DNA of 64,000 bases from Acinetobacter sp. NIPH 298. Lineage in GTDB: Bacteria > Pseudomonadota > Gammaproteobacteria > Pseudomonadales > Moraxellaceae. The notes beneath the pieces were generated by a model. It was not told the DNA's origin. It did no database searches and saw nothing but the letters and a program-made list of their open reading frames with translations. This document shows, in pieces, positions 46,506 through 56,528 of the stretch; the stretch's first letter is position 1; every line of letters begins with the position of its first letter. The DNA lies in the NCBI RefSeq assembly GCF_000369505.1, contig NZ_KB850054.1:471208-535207 (forward strand), in the 5' to 3' direction. A program made the position numbers and the translations under genes.

Positions 46506-47330
46506 ATGAAACTTCAACCTGAGAATTTACCGAGTACTTTGCATCCATACTTAGAAAAAATTTCAGCAACTATGCTGCCGACTGTCACCATGCAGCTAAC
46601 ACCAAGTGATGATTTAACTTTATGGCAAAGTAAGATTGGTGGGCAGCCTTATTTACCGCTAGAGGTCGCGTATCCGGTTGACTCGGATGGCAATCCATTG
46701 GTTTTATTGGCGCAGTTCAATTTTGCTGAAACTCCAAATTTACCTCATTTTCCAGACACGGGAATTTTGCAGTTCTATATTGCTGCCGATGATTTATATG
46801 GGATGAATTTTGATGACCAACAGCAGCAATCAAGCTTTAAAGTTTTATATTTTGATCAGATTATTGAAGATTCAACACACTTAAAACAGGATTTTTCCGA
46901 GCTTGAATTTGATGAAGATGCTTATTTGCCTTTTACTGGACAGTATTCGATTGAATTTCAGCATGCTGAGCAGGTCATTAGTCTGGAAGATTTTGCTTTT
47001 GGAAAGAAAATTCTCAATGTTGATGAACTTTACGATTTTGAAGATCAATTCGAGGGGGGCGATTTCGAAAATGATTTTATTGAGCCTTACCATGAATTGC
47101 TTTCTGCAAGCGGGCATCGATTAGGTGGCTATCCATTTTTTACACAAAGCGATCCACGTGGCTATAAGGAAAATATTCAAGACTATATTTTGCTATTTCA
47201 ATTGGATACGGATGATGCCGAAAACGATATTATGTGGGGGGATTCTGGTGTCGGCAATTTCTTTATTCACCCAGAAGATTTAAAGAAAAGAGATTTTTCT
47301 AAAGTCCTCTATAACTGGGACTGTTGCTAA
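46506..47330 (+). CDS. DUF1963 (YwqG-family) protein
   Basis: 274 aa, acidic and soluble. The YwqG/DUF1963 pattern is recognised from KIGGQPYLPLEVAYPVD, PLVLLAQFNFAE, GILQFYIA and the late RLGGYPFFTQ and GDSGVGNFFIHPEDLKKRDFS. Function unknown; the family is sometimes linked to contact-dependent or polymorphic toxin immunity, but no toxin is adjacent. Confidence 0.85.
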   Translation: MKLQPENLPSTLHPYLEKISATMLPTVTMQLTPSDDLTLWQSKIGGQPYLPLEVAYPVDSDGNPLVLLAQFNFAETPNLPHFPDTGILQFYIAADDLYGMNFDDQQQQSSFKVLYFDQIIEDSTHLKQDFSELEFDEDAYLPFTGQYSIEFQHAEQVISLEDFAFGKKILNVDELYDFEDQFEGGDFENDFIEPYHELLSASGHRLGGYPFFTQSDPRGYKENIQDYILLFQLDTDDAENDIMWGDSGVGNFFIHPEDLKKRDFSKVLYNWDCC

Positions 47331-47332
47331 AT

Positions 47333-47365
47333 AAAAAAGCGGATGAGTGATCATCCGCTTTTTCT
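47333..47365. terminator. bidirectional terminator
   Basis: AAAAAGCGGATGA-GTGA-TCATCCGCTTTTT between the convergent YwqG-family and xpt genes. Confidence 0.85.
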
Positions 47366-47377
47366 GGATATTGAATC

Positions 47378-47998
<621 letters not shown>

Positions 47999-48085
47999 TT
48001 AGAAAGCATCGAAAAAATTGCAAGCCAAAATTACAGAGTTTGGTGATATTTCACATAAGTTTGCGATATCTGGTTGCTTTAGCGA

Positions 48086-48799
48086 TTAATTGGATTTACC
48101 TGAATAGCCCGTTAATAATAGCCCATAAGATGATTTGCCATCATTGTGCGCCATTTTTACTGGAAGATAGTCAAGTTGTGGTGCTAACCAAAATACGGTA
48201 TTGCGTTCAGGCTTGTCGTGTTGCATCACGACTTTAATCGTATTAAAGGTACCGTAATTGGTCTTGATCGTTTCGGTTCCTTGTCTTACAAAGCGACGAT
48301 CATCCAATGCTTTTGCATCGGCGATTTGGTATTTGGTTCTGAGGGTATTGTTTTTCAAATCTTCACGGATTTGCAGCTCAGCATTGAGTTCATCTAATGC
48401 GCCTGCTTGCCATGCAAATGAGCGAGATTTGTCATCTTTTTTAGTGTTGATGACATTACTGTTCGGGTTGAAGTTAATATTCATTGTATTGTTGTGGATT
48501 AAAATTTTGCTACTGCGACTAAATTTCTGAGAAATAATTTTATTGTCGACAAAACCAAACTGACTGGTTTCAGACGCTGAAGCAATGCCACCCGCTTTCG
48601 CTGTAAATTGATAGGTCCAGTTGTTGCCTTGTTGAGACAAGGTACGAGTAGCTGAACCTAAGTTTTTATTGTTGTAGCTAAATTGATAGCTTGCTTGGAA
48701 TGGTGTCATTGCCAAAGCATGGCTCGATAAGCTTGCACACAAGATTGCAGCGGAGCTTACGGTGGTGATACCAAGAACTTTCGATAATTTCTTTGTCAT
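48086..48799 (-). CDS. DUF3108 family exported protein
   Basis: 237 aa from the ATG with AGGA nine bases upstream; the frame is open ten codons further. Signal peptide to about residue 31 (SLSSHALA). The mature part begins TPFQASYQFSYNNKNLGSATRTL, the typical outer-membrane-associated DUF3108 pattern, and ends with GLLLTGYSG. Function unknown. Confidence 0.8.
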   Translation of the reverse strand: MTKKLSKVLGITTVSSAAILCASLSSHALAMTPFQASYQFSYNNKNLGSATRTLSQQGNNWTYQFTAKAGGIASASETSQFGFVDNKIISQKFSRSSKILIHNNTMNINFNPNSNVINTKKDDKSRSFAWQAGALDELNAELQIREDLKNNTLRTKYQIADAKALDDRRFVRQGTETIKTNYGTFNTIKVVMQHDKPERNTVFWLAPQLDYLPVKMAHNDGKSSYGLLLTGYSGKSN

Positions 48800-48953
48800 A
48801 ATACGATGTCCTTTGAGTAAATACATCATGCATCACTCGCTTATCAGGAGGATTTATAATTATTATGCCTGTAGATTGTGAAGAAAAAATCAGGCTTTTT
48901 ACTCAGCACTTGTTAATTTTCGTATAGATCATGGTGTTATATGTTTTATTGGC

Positions 48954-48978
48954 GGCAAGAACCTAGAGGTTACTTGCC
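48954..48978. repeat. hairpin after the 48995 gene
   Basis: GGCAAG-AACCT / AGGTT-A-CTTGCC, 11 bp of paired arms with one bulge; no T-run. Terminator-like. Bases 48800-48994 otherwise contain only regulatory or leader DNA. Confidence 0.4.
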
Positions 48979-48994
48979 TGATTTCGAGTGAATC

Positions 48995-49678
48995 TTATTT
49001 TTTCTTTAAGTTCTTTTGCAGGATGGGCGTCACCGTGGTGTCTTCTATATCCTCATCATCAAAGCGATCATCATCCGATGGATATAACATTGCAGCAAGA
49101 TTGACATTGCCCCATACAATCAGTTCTGCTGGACGAACCCGAGCACGATTGACGTGGACTTTACTGAGTGTTTCGATAATGCTTGGTTTTTTGCCAAACC
49201 AGCGATTTAAATCAAGATATAGCAAATCATCTTTAACGGTCACAATTTCAAAATGCGCTAAAATCTTGCCTAGAGGATCTTCTTCTTTGAATTTTTGATA
49301 GTACCAAATGGCAATATAGAAGCCCCATTTTTGGAAGATATTTTTAAATTTTGCTTCGATGACTTGGGTATTACTAATTTGCTCAAACACCATTAATTGT
49401 ACATTTTGATTCATTTCCATCTGAATTAGTTTTAAGTCTACAGAAAGTGTGGTGTGTAAACCTTTAACATCCAAAGTGGTATACAAGCGTAACCAACCAT
49501 CATACAAATCCGCATGTAGGTCTTGCATCATCTCTACATTTTCTGTGACGTAACGCTCCATGGTTGCATTCACAAATACTTGTGAAAGTGGAAATTCTCT
49601 TTCTTCTTCGATGAATTCTTCAGCTTTTTGGTAAACTTTACGTAGACGTTTAACGACGGATGAGAGTAGCGCTTGCAT
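48995..49678 (-). CDS. uncharacterised protein, soluble
   Basis: 227 aa without signal peptide or membrane segment. Acidic, alpha-helical N-terminus (VVKRLRKVYQKAEEFIEEERE), a beta-rich middle (LRLYTTLDVKGLHTTLSVD) and a C-terminus with DDDRFDDEDIED. I recognise no family. Typical of conserved hypothetical proteins in this genus; the neighbouring genes give no clue. Confidence 0.65.
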   Translation of the reverse strand: MQALLSSVVKRLRKVYQKAEEFIEEEREFPLSQVFVNATMERYVTENVEMMQDLHADLYDGWLRLYTTLDVKGLHTTLSVDLKLIQMEMNQNVQLMVFEQISNTQVIEAKFKNIFQKWGFYIAIWYYQKFKEEDPLGKILAHFEIVTVKDDLLYLDLNRWFGKKPSIIETLSKVHVNRARVRPAELIVWGNVNLAAMLYPSDDDRFDDEDIEDTTVTPILQKNLKKK

Positions 49679-49908
49679 AAAAGTTGTTCCAGAAAGTGAA
49701 TGGTTTATTCGCCATCTTTTATTAACTAAAAAATAAAATTAAATTTGTAGCTTGCAGTGTAGCAAAATTAATTGCTACATTTTCATAAAATGAAGGTATG
49801 GAAACACTGCAACCATAAGTGGATCACATTTTTCTTAACTTTTGAATATTGGTTTGGTTTTTATACGGTGAGTGCCGTTGGGGATGCGACTTTTGTCGCT
49901 TAAATACC

Positions 49909-50793
49909 ATGTGGAATAAAATAAATTTTCGTACTGAGTTGTCTCATCATTGGTGGCAAGATCCAATTTTCGTTGGGGCTGTTGCTTTAGCGATGCTATT
50001 ACATGGTGGCGTACTGGTGACTCAGTTTGCGATGCCATCTCCATCGGATACTTCGACCAAAGAAATCGCGGTCTCAGTTCGCTTGAGTCAAGAAAAAGTT
50101 AAAGATGCAGATTTTCTAGCGCAAACTGATCAAACTGGTTCAGGAGACTTTCACAAAGCACATCGTATGTCGAGTGATATGCCATCACCGATGCAAATTG
50201 ATGCAACAGCAGGTGAAAACGAATTGGAGAGCCTTGAAACGATACAACAAAAGCGAGAGCTAAAATTTGAAGAAAAAGTGCTGATGACCGTACTCAGTTG
50301 GCAGAAACAAGCAGAGCAAAGTGAGCGTAAAAAAGCTTTAGAAGAATTGCAAAGTCAGTTCCAAGCAAAAGCAGCGATGGTGGCAAGCTTAGAAGCGCAA
50401 TATTTACAACGACAACAAAATTTCAGCCGTAAACAACGTATTAAAACGGTTGATGGTATTCAAGCCAAACAAGATGCATCAGCGGCTTATTTGGATAAGT
50501 TCCGTCAAAAGGTAGAATTGTATGGCAATCGCTATTATCCAGATGCAGCCAAGCAACAGCGTTTAGCGGGCGAAGTTCGCTTAATGGTGATTTTAAATGC
50601 ACAGGGTGGTATTCGTGCCATCCGTTTAATTGAAAGTTCTGGACACCCGATTTTGGATGAGGCAGCGCGAGCCTCGGTTCGTCGTGGCGCGCCATTTGGC
50701 GCATTTGATGCCGGTATGAAAGAGATTTCGGAATTACGTATCATTCGGACATGGCGTTTTGATCCCGTAGATGCCGAGTTTGAAGTGCATTGA
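49909..50793 (+). CDS. second TonB-family protein
   Basis: 294 aa from the ATG (MWNKINFR); the open frame begins 20 codons earlier without support. One transmembrane helix (about 23-41, VGAVALAMLLHGGVLVTQF), a charged coiled-coil-rich spacer (110-190) and a C-terminal TonB domain (GEVRLMVILNAQGGIRAIRLIESSGHPILD). Unlike the first TonB the spacer is not proline-rich, so it may serve another complex. No exbB or exbD beside it. Confidence 0.82.
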   Translation: MWNKINFRTELSHHWWQDPIFVGAVALAMLLHGGVLVTQFAMPSPSDTSTKEIAVSVRLSQEKVKDADFLAQTDQTGSGDFHKAHRMSSDMPSPMQIDATAGENELESLETIQQKRELKFEEKVLMTVLSWQKQAEQSERKKALEELQSQFQAKAAMVASLEAQYLQRQQNFSRKQRIKTVDGIQAKQDASAAYLDKFRQKVELYGNRYYPDAAKQQRLAGEVRLMVILNAQGGIRAIRLIESSGHPILDEAARASVRRGAPFGAFDAGMKEISELRIIRTWRFDPVDAEFEVH

Positions 50794-50840
50794 GTTGATG
50801 AATAGTAAAAGGCAATTGAAGTGGACTTAAATATGGAAAA

Positions 50841-50866
50841 TGTGGATAAGTTATTCATTATCCACA
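50841..50866. other. paired inverted DnaA boxes
   Basis: TGTGGATAA (50841-50849) and TTATCCACA (50858-50866), two perfect E. coli-type DnaA 9-mers facing each other with 8 bases between. They lie between two convergent genes. Could be a DnaA-binding locus or an RNA hairpin; no T-run follows. Confidence 0.45.
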
Positions 50867-50873
50867 ATCCAAT

Positions 50874-51161
50874 TTAAGCTGAGTAGGAGCGTTCTACTTT
50901 GCAGATCTCAACACTAAAGCTTTGATACCATTTTTCTTTACCTAGATGCTGAGCAACTTGATGTTCTGCATCTTGTTGCCAGCGCTTTATATCTTCCAAG
51001 CAATTCCAGTATGACAGCGCAATTTCAAAACCATTTTCACTACATGCTTCAAACTTTACACAGTTAAATTCCGCTAAAGCTTTATTTCTTAGCTTTTGCG
51101 CCATTTCTGAATAAGTTGCATCAAGTTGTTTAATCGTGGCTTTAAAAATGACGATATACAT
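50874..51161 (-). CDS. antibiotic-biosynthesis-monooxygenase (ABM)-fold protein
   Basis: 95 aa. Ferredoxin-like ABM-domain protein (YIVIFKATIKQLDATYSEMAQKL ... AEFNCVKFEA, then ALSYWNCLEDIKRWQQDAEH and the terminal WYQSFSVEICKVERSY). Small monooxygenases of this fold act on quinones or haem-like compounds, or have no enzymatic activity. It follows ybeY after 11 bases and may be co-transcribed with it. Confidence 0.8.
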   Translation of the reverse strand: MYIVIFKATIKQLDATYSEMAQKLRNKALAEFNCVKFEACSENGFEIALSYWNCLEDIKRWQQDAEHQVAQHLGKEKWYQSFSVEICKVERSYSA

Positions 51162-51172
51162 AGATACTTTAC

Positions 51173-51658
51173 TCAGATCTCATCGGCTTGGTATGGGTTT
51201 GCAACCCCGAGCTTTTTAAGAATCGCGATTTCCAAAGCTTCCATTTCTTCAGCATCTGTTTCATTGGTTTCGTGATCGTAACCCAATAAATGCAAAACAC
51301 CATGAACAAGTAGGTGAGTGAAATGTTGGTTCGGTGTTTTTTGTTGCTCAGTGGCTTCTTGTAAAACCACAGGAATACAAATAACCAAATCACCCAGCGG
51401 CTCTGCATCCAGTAGGTTAAGCATTTCTTCTGGGATATCACTTGGAAAAGACAGTACATTGGTCGGTTTGTCTTTTTCACGATATTGCAAATTCAGCTCA
51501 TGGCTTTCAGCAACATCTACACAAGCAATGCCTATTTCGCAGTCAACCTCGAAACCAACATGACGTAATGCAGTTTCGAGCTGTTTTTTGATTTGACCAC
51601 GTTTTAGGGGGAGTTCAGCTGTTTGAAAGTCTTGTTGAAGACTTAGATTGATTTTCAA
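51173..51658 (-). CDS. ybeY: endoribonuclease YbeY
   Basis: 161 aa. Metal-dependent endoribonuclease needed for 16S rRNA 3' maturation and ribosome quality control. Zinc motif [16 protein letters not shown] (HX3HX5H) is intact, and the preceding [10 protein letters not shown] is diagnostic. Third gene after miaB and phoH. The neighbouring ybeX/corC and lnt of E. coli are absent here. Confidence 0.95.
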   Translation of the reverse strand: MKINLSLQQDFQTAELPLKRGQIKKQLETALRHVGFEVDCEIGIACVDVAESHELNLQYREKDKPTNVLSFPSDIPEEMLNLLDAEPLGDLVICIPVVLQEATEQQKTPNQHFTHLLVHGVLHLLGYDHETNETDAEEMEALEIAILKKLGVANPYQADEI

Positions 51659-51680
51659 AAATAGATCCTTAATTAATCGT

Positions 51681-51718
51681 CCTCACCCCCACTGTTATAA
51701 AGCAGGGGTGAGGTTTTT
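51681..51718 (+). terminator. strong hairpin with T-run on the + strand inside the miaB-phoH-ybeY unit
   Basis: CCTCACCCC / GGGGTGAGG followed by TTTTTC on the + strand, opposite to the direction of the genes. It would stop antisense transcription entering phoH; on the minus strand it is a hairpin without a T-run, between phoH and ybeY. Confidence 0.55.
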
Positions 51719-51719
51719 C

Positions 51720-52802
51720 TTAAATGTGTTGTGCATCTGCTGCGGAGTCATTCTCTGCAATCAGCGCTTCTTGTTTGGCTTTACGTTCGGCACGGGCTTC
51801 AGCGGATAAACGCTGTTGCTCACTGTCCCAGCCTTCGTAAGCTTCAACAATCTTTTGTACCAATTGATGACGAACCACATCACGAGAGTGGAAACGTGTG
51901 ATATGGATTTCATGTACATTTTCTAGGACACGCAAAGCTTGTGCTAAACCAGATTGTTGACCACGCGGCAAATCAACTTGCGTGACATCACCCGTAATGA
52001 CAGCACGAGAACCAAAGCCCAAACGAGTGAGGAACATCTTCATTTGTTCAGGCGTGGTGTTTTGCGCTTCATCTAAAATCACAAAAGAGTGGTTTAAAGT
52101 ACGACCACGCATATAAGCAAGCGGGGCAACCTCAATCACTTGACGCTCGATCAGTTTGGCGACTTTCTCGAAGCCAAGCATTTCATATAAAGCATCATAA
52201 AGTGGGCGTAAATATGGATCAATTTTTTGGGTTAAATCACCGGGTAGAAAACCAAGTTTCTCACCTGCTTCGACAGCAGGACGAACCAATAAAATACGTT
52301 GGATTTCATTACGTTCCAGCATATCGACGGCAGCAGCAACAGCTAGGTAAGTTTTACCTGTACCTGCTGGACCAATACCGAATGAAATATCACTTTGTAG
52401 GATACGTTGCACATAGCGTTTTTGGTTTGTGCCGCGAGGATTAATTCGGCCTTTACGGGTCTGGAAATAGACATCTAAGGGGGTCTCATCTTGATCTATT
52501 CCTTCACCGACCAATTCGAAGTCTCGGTCGGTTTGGGAGGATTGGATCATAAGATGGAGTAAATCAGCACTGACTTGTTGTGATGTTTCAGACTCCGCAT
52601 AGAGCCGTTGCAATAATGCTTCGGCTCTTTCGACCGTTTCAATCTCACCGTCGAGGTAGAAAGCATCGCCTCGGTGAGTAATTTTGACATCTAAACGTTG
52701 TTCGATTTGTTTTAAATGCCCGTTATACGCACCGAGCATGCTTTTCAAGCGTTCCATTGAAATCTCAGGGAACGTTACTGTACGTCGAATCGCTGCAGTC
52801 AA
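51720..52802 (-). CDS. ybeZ: PhoH-like ATPase (YbeZ)
   Basis: 360 aa. N-terminal KH-like segment then a RecA-type ATPase: Walker A GPAGTGKTYLA (about residue 146) and Walker B FVILDEAQNTTPEQM. Works with YbeY in rRNA processing in other species. Placed between miaB and ybeY as in E. coli (miaB-ybeZ-ybeY). Ends in a low-complexity charged tail (ARAERKAKQEALIAEND). Confidence 0.95.
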   Translation of the reverse strand: MTAAIRRTVTFPEISMERLKSMLGAYNGHLKQIEQRLDVKITHRGDAFYLDGEIETVERAEALLQRLYAESETSQQVSADLLHLMIQSSQTDRDFELVGEGIDQDETPLDVYFQTRKGRINPRGTNQKRYVQRILQSDISFGIGPAGTGKTYLAVAAAVDMLERNEIQRILLVRPAVEAGEKLGFLPGDLTQKIDPYLRPLYDALYEMLGFEKVAKLIERQVIEVAPLAYMRGRTLNHSFVILDEAQNTTPEQMKMFLTRLGFGSRAVITGDVTQVDLPRGQQSGLAQALRVLENVHEIHITRFHSRDVVRHQLVQKIVEAYEGWDSEQQRLSAEARAERKAKQEALIAENDSAADAQHI

Positions 52803-52840
52803 GAGAAACCCTCTTATTGACTTATGAGAATACCTCTACA

Positions 52841-54292
52841 TTACGCCACGTCAGGTTCAAGATTCAAGAGTTCACCATAAACTAAATTTAAAGTTTTAAT
52901 TTCAGTAATCTCAATTTCTGCGAAACGTCCAACCCAAGTTGCATCACCGATAAAGGCAACCAAACGAGTATTGTCCGCTGTTCCCATTAATACATTTGGA
53001 TCTTTATCAGATACTTTTTCAATCAGCACACGTTCGATTTTACCCAGCATGGCATCGGTTTTATCTATGCTCGATTTTTTAATCACTTGCTGCACTTGTG
53101 CTAAACGATCTTTTTTCACTTGATCTGGTGTGTCATCAGCGAGGTCAGAAGCAGGTGTGCCCGGACGTTTTGAATACACAAAACTATAAGAATGGTCAAA
53201 ATCTAAGTCTTTAATAAACTGTAAGGTTTCAGCAAAGTGCGCATCAGTTTCACCCGGGAAACCAATAATAAAGTCACTGGATAAGTGCATATCTGGACGG
53301 ACTTTACGTAGTTTGGCGATTTTATCAATATACACATCAATGGTGTGATTACGTTTCATTGCTTGGAGTACATCATTTGAACCGCTTTGTACAGGTAAAT
53401 GCAAATGCGACACCATTTGTGGTAAGTCACGGTAGCATTGAATCAGTTCATCAGAAAATTCAAGTGGGTGAGAGGTGGTATAACGCAAACGTCCAATTCC
53501 AGGGATTTCAGCCACTAGGCGAAGTAGTTCTGGGAACGTACAGATATCACCCTCAAATGTTTCACCACGATAACCATTGACGTTTTGACCAAGCAAGCTG
53601 ATCTCACGTACACCTTTTTCTGCGAGTCCTGCAATTTCCGCCAAGACATCATCCAGTGGGCGAGAAACTTCTTCACCACGAGTATAAGGAACGACACAAA
53701 ATGAACAGTATTTAGAACAACCTTCCATGATCGACACGAAAGCTTTAAAGCCTTCCACGCGTGGTTCTGGTAGAAAGTCGAACTTTTCAATATCTGGGAA
53801 AGAAATATCAACCAGTTTAATTTTATCTTTTTTCGGTTTTTCGATTTGGGCCTGATGCTGATCAAGCATTTGCGGTAACCGATGTAGGGTCTGTGGACCA
53901 AAGACCATATCGACATAAGGTGCGCGTTTCTGAATGTTGTCGCCTTCTTGCGATGCAACACAGCCACCAACACCAATCACGAGATCTGGATTCTGTTCTT
54001 TGAGTTTGCGCCAACGTCCCAATCCGCTAAAAACCTTTTCTTGAGCTTTTTCACGAATAGAACAAGTGTTCATCAGTAAAATGTCAGCTTCTTTGGGATC
54101 AGTGGTCAGTACATAACCGTGTGAATCGCCGAGTAAATCTGCCATACGGTGACTGTCATACTCATTCATCTGACACCCTTGCGTTTCAATATAAAGTTTT
54201 TTAATTGAAACATCAGTGGTGTGCATTGGCTGGGTAACAGTGTTTTCTGAGGCAGCTTTTAAAGCACTTGGAATGAATGTTTGAACCGTCAT
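52841..54292 (-). CDS. miaB: tRNA-2-methylthio-N6-dimethylallyladenosine synthase MiaB
   Basis: 483 aa. Radical-SAM methylthiotransferase acting on i6A37 of tRNA. N-terminal UPF0004 domain ([14 protein letters not shown], then NTCSIREKA), radical-SAM cluster cysteines in [14 protein letters not shown], and a C-terminal TRAM domain (ending near [10 protein letters not shown]). About 10-25 residues longer at the N-terminus than E. coli MiaB (474 aa). First gene of miaB-phoH-ybeY. Confidence 0.96.
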   Translation of the reverse strand: MTVQTFIPSALKAASENTVTQPMHTTDVSIKKLYIETQGCQMNEYDSHRMADLLGDSHGYVLTTDPKEADILLMNTCSIREKAQEKVFSGLGRWRKLKEQNPDLVIGVGGCVASQEGDNIQKRAPYVDMVFGPQTLHRLPQMLDQHQAQIEKPKKDKIKLVDISFPDIEKFDFLPEPRVEGFKAFVSIMEGCSKYCSFCVVPYTRGEEVSRPLDDVLAEIAGLAEKGVREISLLGQNVNGYRGETFEGDICTFPELLRLVAEIPGIGRLRYTTSHPLEFSDELIQCYRDLPQMVSHLHLPVQSGSNDVLQAMKRNHTIDVYIDKIAKLRKVRPDMHLSSDFIIGFPGETDAHFAETLQFIKDLDFDHSYSFVYSKRPGTPASDLADDTPDQVKKDRLAQVQQVIKKSSIDKTDAMLGKIERVLIEKVSDKDPNVLMGTADNTRLVAFIGDATWVGRFAEIEITEIKTLNLVYGELLNLEPDVA

Positions 54293-54540
54293 GCAGGCTC
54301 CTGAACAAGGTGAGTTTGAACAAAGCGCGGATTATAGCAGTATTTTTGTATGTGCGGAGAGAATAAAAAACTGACAAAAAAAGACAGTTTGTGATGAAAA
54401 TTGTATAAGCGTTAATGAATATGAATCAGTAAGTTACATAACACAACAATAGAGGAAAGCCAGACTTATTACACTATCACCGTTGGGTGAATTGGGCATA
54501 TTGATTGATGACGATGAAAAAGCAAGGTGATTTTATAACG

Positions 54541-56499
54541 ATGGAAAGTAATAAAGTGAACAACAAGAACAACTTCCGCCGTTTTATCGCAATGGGTGGC
54601 TTGCTAGCGTGTTCATCCATCTATGCTTTAGATGCACAGTTTAATGATGCTTTACGTGCTGCCAATGCCAGTAACATTGCGATGCTCGATCAATTTCAAG
54701 AGCAAATGCAAAATGATGTATTAGGTTATTATCCAGAATACTGGAAATTAAATACCAATCTTGGTTTTCAGCCCGCATCTGCCATTATTAGTTTTGCCCA
54801 ACGCTATCCGCAATCTGCGATGGCAGAAAAGTTGGCAGCAGATTATGTTGAGGAAAAAGTTAAACTTGCGAGTTTTGCTGAAGCTAAACCAGTTTTAAGT
54901 TATGTGACCAATCCTGACCAAGCAGAAAGCTGTGCCATCGCGCAAGTCAGAGCGAGAACTGGAGACAGTTTAGTTTTTGCAGAGTATAAAGACATTTGGT
55001 TGACCACAAATTCTCAGCCTGAATCATGCAATGGTTTAGGTCGAATGATGCTTTCTAGTCCATTAATGACCGCACAAGATCGTCAGCAAAGATTGTGGGG
55101 ACAGTTACGTGCAGGGCAGTCAGGGCCGGCTGTCGCAACTGCTCAAGCACTAGGATTGAGCTTATCTTTAGCACAATTCAATCAGATTCAAGCCAATCCA
55201 TTAGAGTATTTATGGAGTGCGACCAAAAGCAATGATGCCGATTATGCTTATCTCATTTTCGCTATCGGGCGGATTGCGGATAGTGACCTAACCAATGCAT
55301 TGGCCAATCTTCCACGTGCTGTTCAAGACACGCCACCTGCAGTACAACAGTATTTGTATCGTACAGTGGGCTATGTCGGTGGTACTACGGTCATGAAAAA
55401 TGGTTTTAATCGTAGTGTGTTGAATGCTTTTGATCAAAGTTATGGTTATCCATTTAGTCCTGAAGAAGCGGAAATTTATGCGCGTCAGTCGATTCGATTT
55501 GGTTCATGGGAAAGTCTGATTCGTGCGATTGATGCGATGTCGGTAACCCAGAAGCAAGAAGATCGTTGGCAATATTGGCTGGCTCGAGCGTCTGAGCAAC
55601 GTTCAGATGCAGCATCTAAACAAGCAGCCCAGCAGATTTATCGTAGACTGGCTCAAGCTGGTGATGACTATCATAATTTACTTGCCAAAGATCGTTTAGG
55701 CGAACGGTATAATCATAAGCCATACGATGAACAACCAAGTTCACAAGATATTCAGCGACTCAACCAAAATATTCATTTTAAGCGGGCATTTACATTAAGA
55801 GATGTCAATGCACCTGCAACGTATACTAATAGAGAATGGAATTGGGCTGTTCGACAAGCCTATTTGCAACAAGATGATGGCCTATTATTGGCAGCGGCAA
55901 AACGCGCACATGATATGGGTTGGTATGATCGAGCGATTTATGCGGCTGATCGAACCACATCGAGACATAATGATACCTATCGTTATACTACCCCGCATCG
56001 TAGTAATGTGAGCAGTCATAGCTACAATGCTGGCGTTGATCCTGCTTGGGCTTATGGTCTGATGCGTCAAGAAAGTCGTTTTGTCACTTCAGCTCGCTCG
56101 CATGTTGGCGCAGGTGGCTTAATGCAAATCATGCCAAATACCGCCAAGTTAATTGCGCGTCAAATGGGTGAAACCTATAACCCAGCAGCATTAAGTGAAA
56201 TGAATACCAACATTCGTTACGGCACCTATTATCTTTCTATGATTCAAGGGCAACTGAGTGGGAATGCAGTGCTGGCAACAGCAGGTTATAACGCAGGTCC
56301 GAATCGTGCGCGACGTTGGCAACCCGATGGTCAAACCATTGCTGCGGATCAATACACAGAAAGCATTCCATTATTGGAGACACGTGACTACGTTAAACAT
56401 GTCATGACCAATGCAACACATTATGGTGTGGTGCTCGGACAGGGTCCTCAATCCCTAGAAAAAAGGATGGGGGCGATTCCTGTACGCAATACCCCTTAA
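54541..56499 (+). CDS. slt: soluble lytic transglycosylase
   Basis: 652 aa from ATG 54541 (upstream ATGs at 54505 and 54508 are in frame, but this one precedes the signal peptide and has GGTGA ten bases upstream). Signal peptide ends near SIYALDA, the long helical superhelix (about 30-480) follows, and the C-terminal catalytic domain contains the Glu in LMRQESRFVTSARS, GLMQIMPNTAKLIA and AGYNAGPNRARRW. Cleaves peptidoglycan glycan strands with anhydro-muropeptide formation. Close to E. coli Slt70 in layout. Confidence 0.92.
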   Translation: MESNKVNNKNNFRRFIAMGGLLACSSIYALDAQFNDALRAANASNIAMLDQFQEQMQNDVLGYYPEYWKLNTNLGFQPASAIISFAQRYPQSAMAEKLAADYVEEKVKLASFAEAKPVLSYVTNPDQAESCAIAQVRARTGDSLVFAEYKDIWLTTNSQPESCNGLGRMMLSSPLMTAQDRQQRLWGQLRAGQSGPAVATAQALGLSLSLAQFNQIQANPLEYLWSATKSNDADYAYLIFAIGRIADSDLTNALANLPRAVQDTPPAVQQYLYRTVGYVGGTTVMKNGFNRSVLNAFDQSYGYPFSPEEAEIYARQSIRFGSWESLIRAIDAMSVTQKQEDRWQYWLARASEQRSDAASKQAAQQIYRRLAQAGDDYHNLLAKDRLGERYNHKPYDEQPSSQDIQRLNQNIHFKRAFTLRDVNAPATYTNREWNWAVRQAYLQQDDGLLLAAAKRAHDMGWYDRAIYAADRTTSRHNDTYRYTTPHRSNVSSHSYNAGVDPAWAYGLMRQESRFVTSARSHVGAGGLMQIMPNTAKLIARQMGETYNPAALSEMNTNIRYGTYYLSMIQGQLSGNAVLATAGYNAGPNRARRWQPDGQTIAADQYTESIPLLETRDYVKHVMTNATHYGVVLGQGPQSLEKRMGAIPVRNTP

Positions 56500-56528
56500 A
56501 AATACAATTGGATGTTTAATTTGAAATC

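Noticed and set aside
46506..47330. YwqG-family gene as an immunity protein of a polymorphic toxin
   Set aside because: No toxin, Rhs or secretion gene is near it.
48865..48927. 20-codon ORF after AGGAGG at 48846-48851
   Set aside because: The spacing to the ATG is 13 bases, and the frame is very short without any family match.
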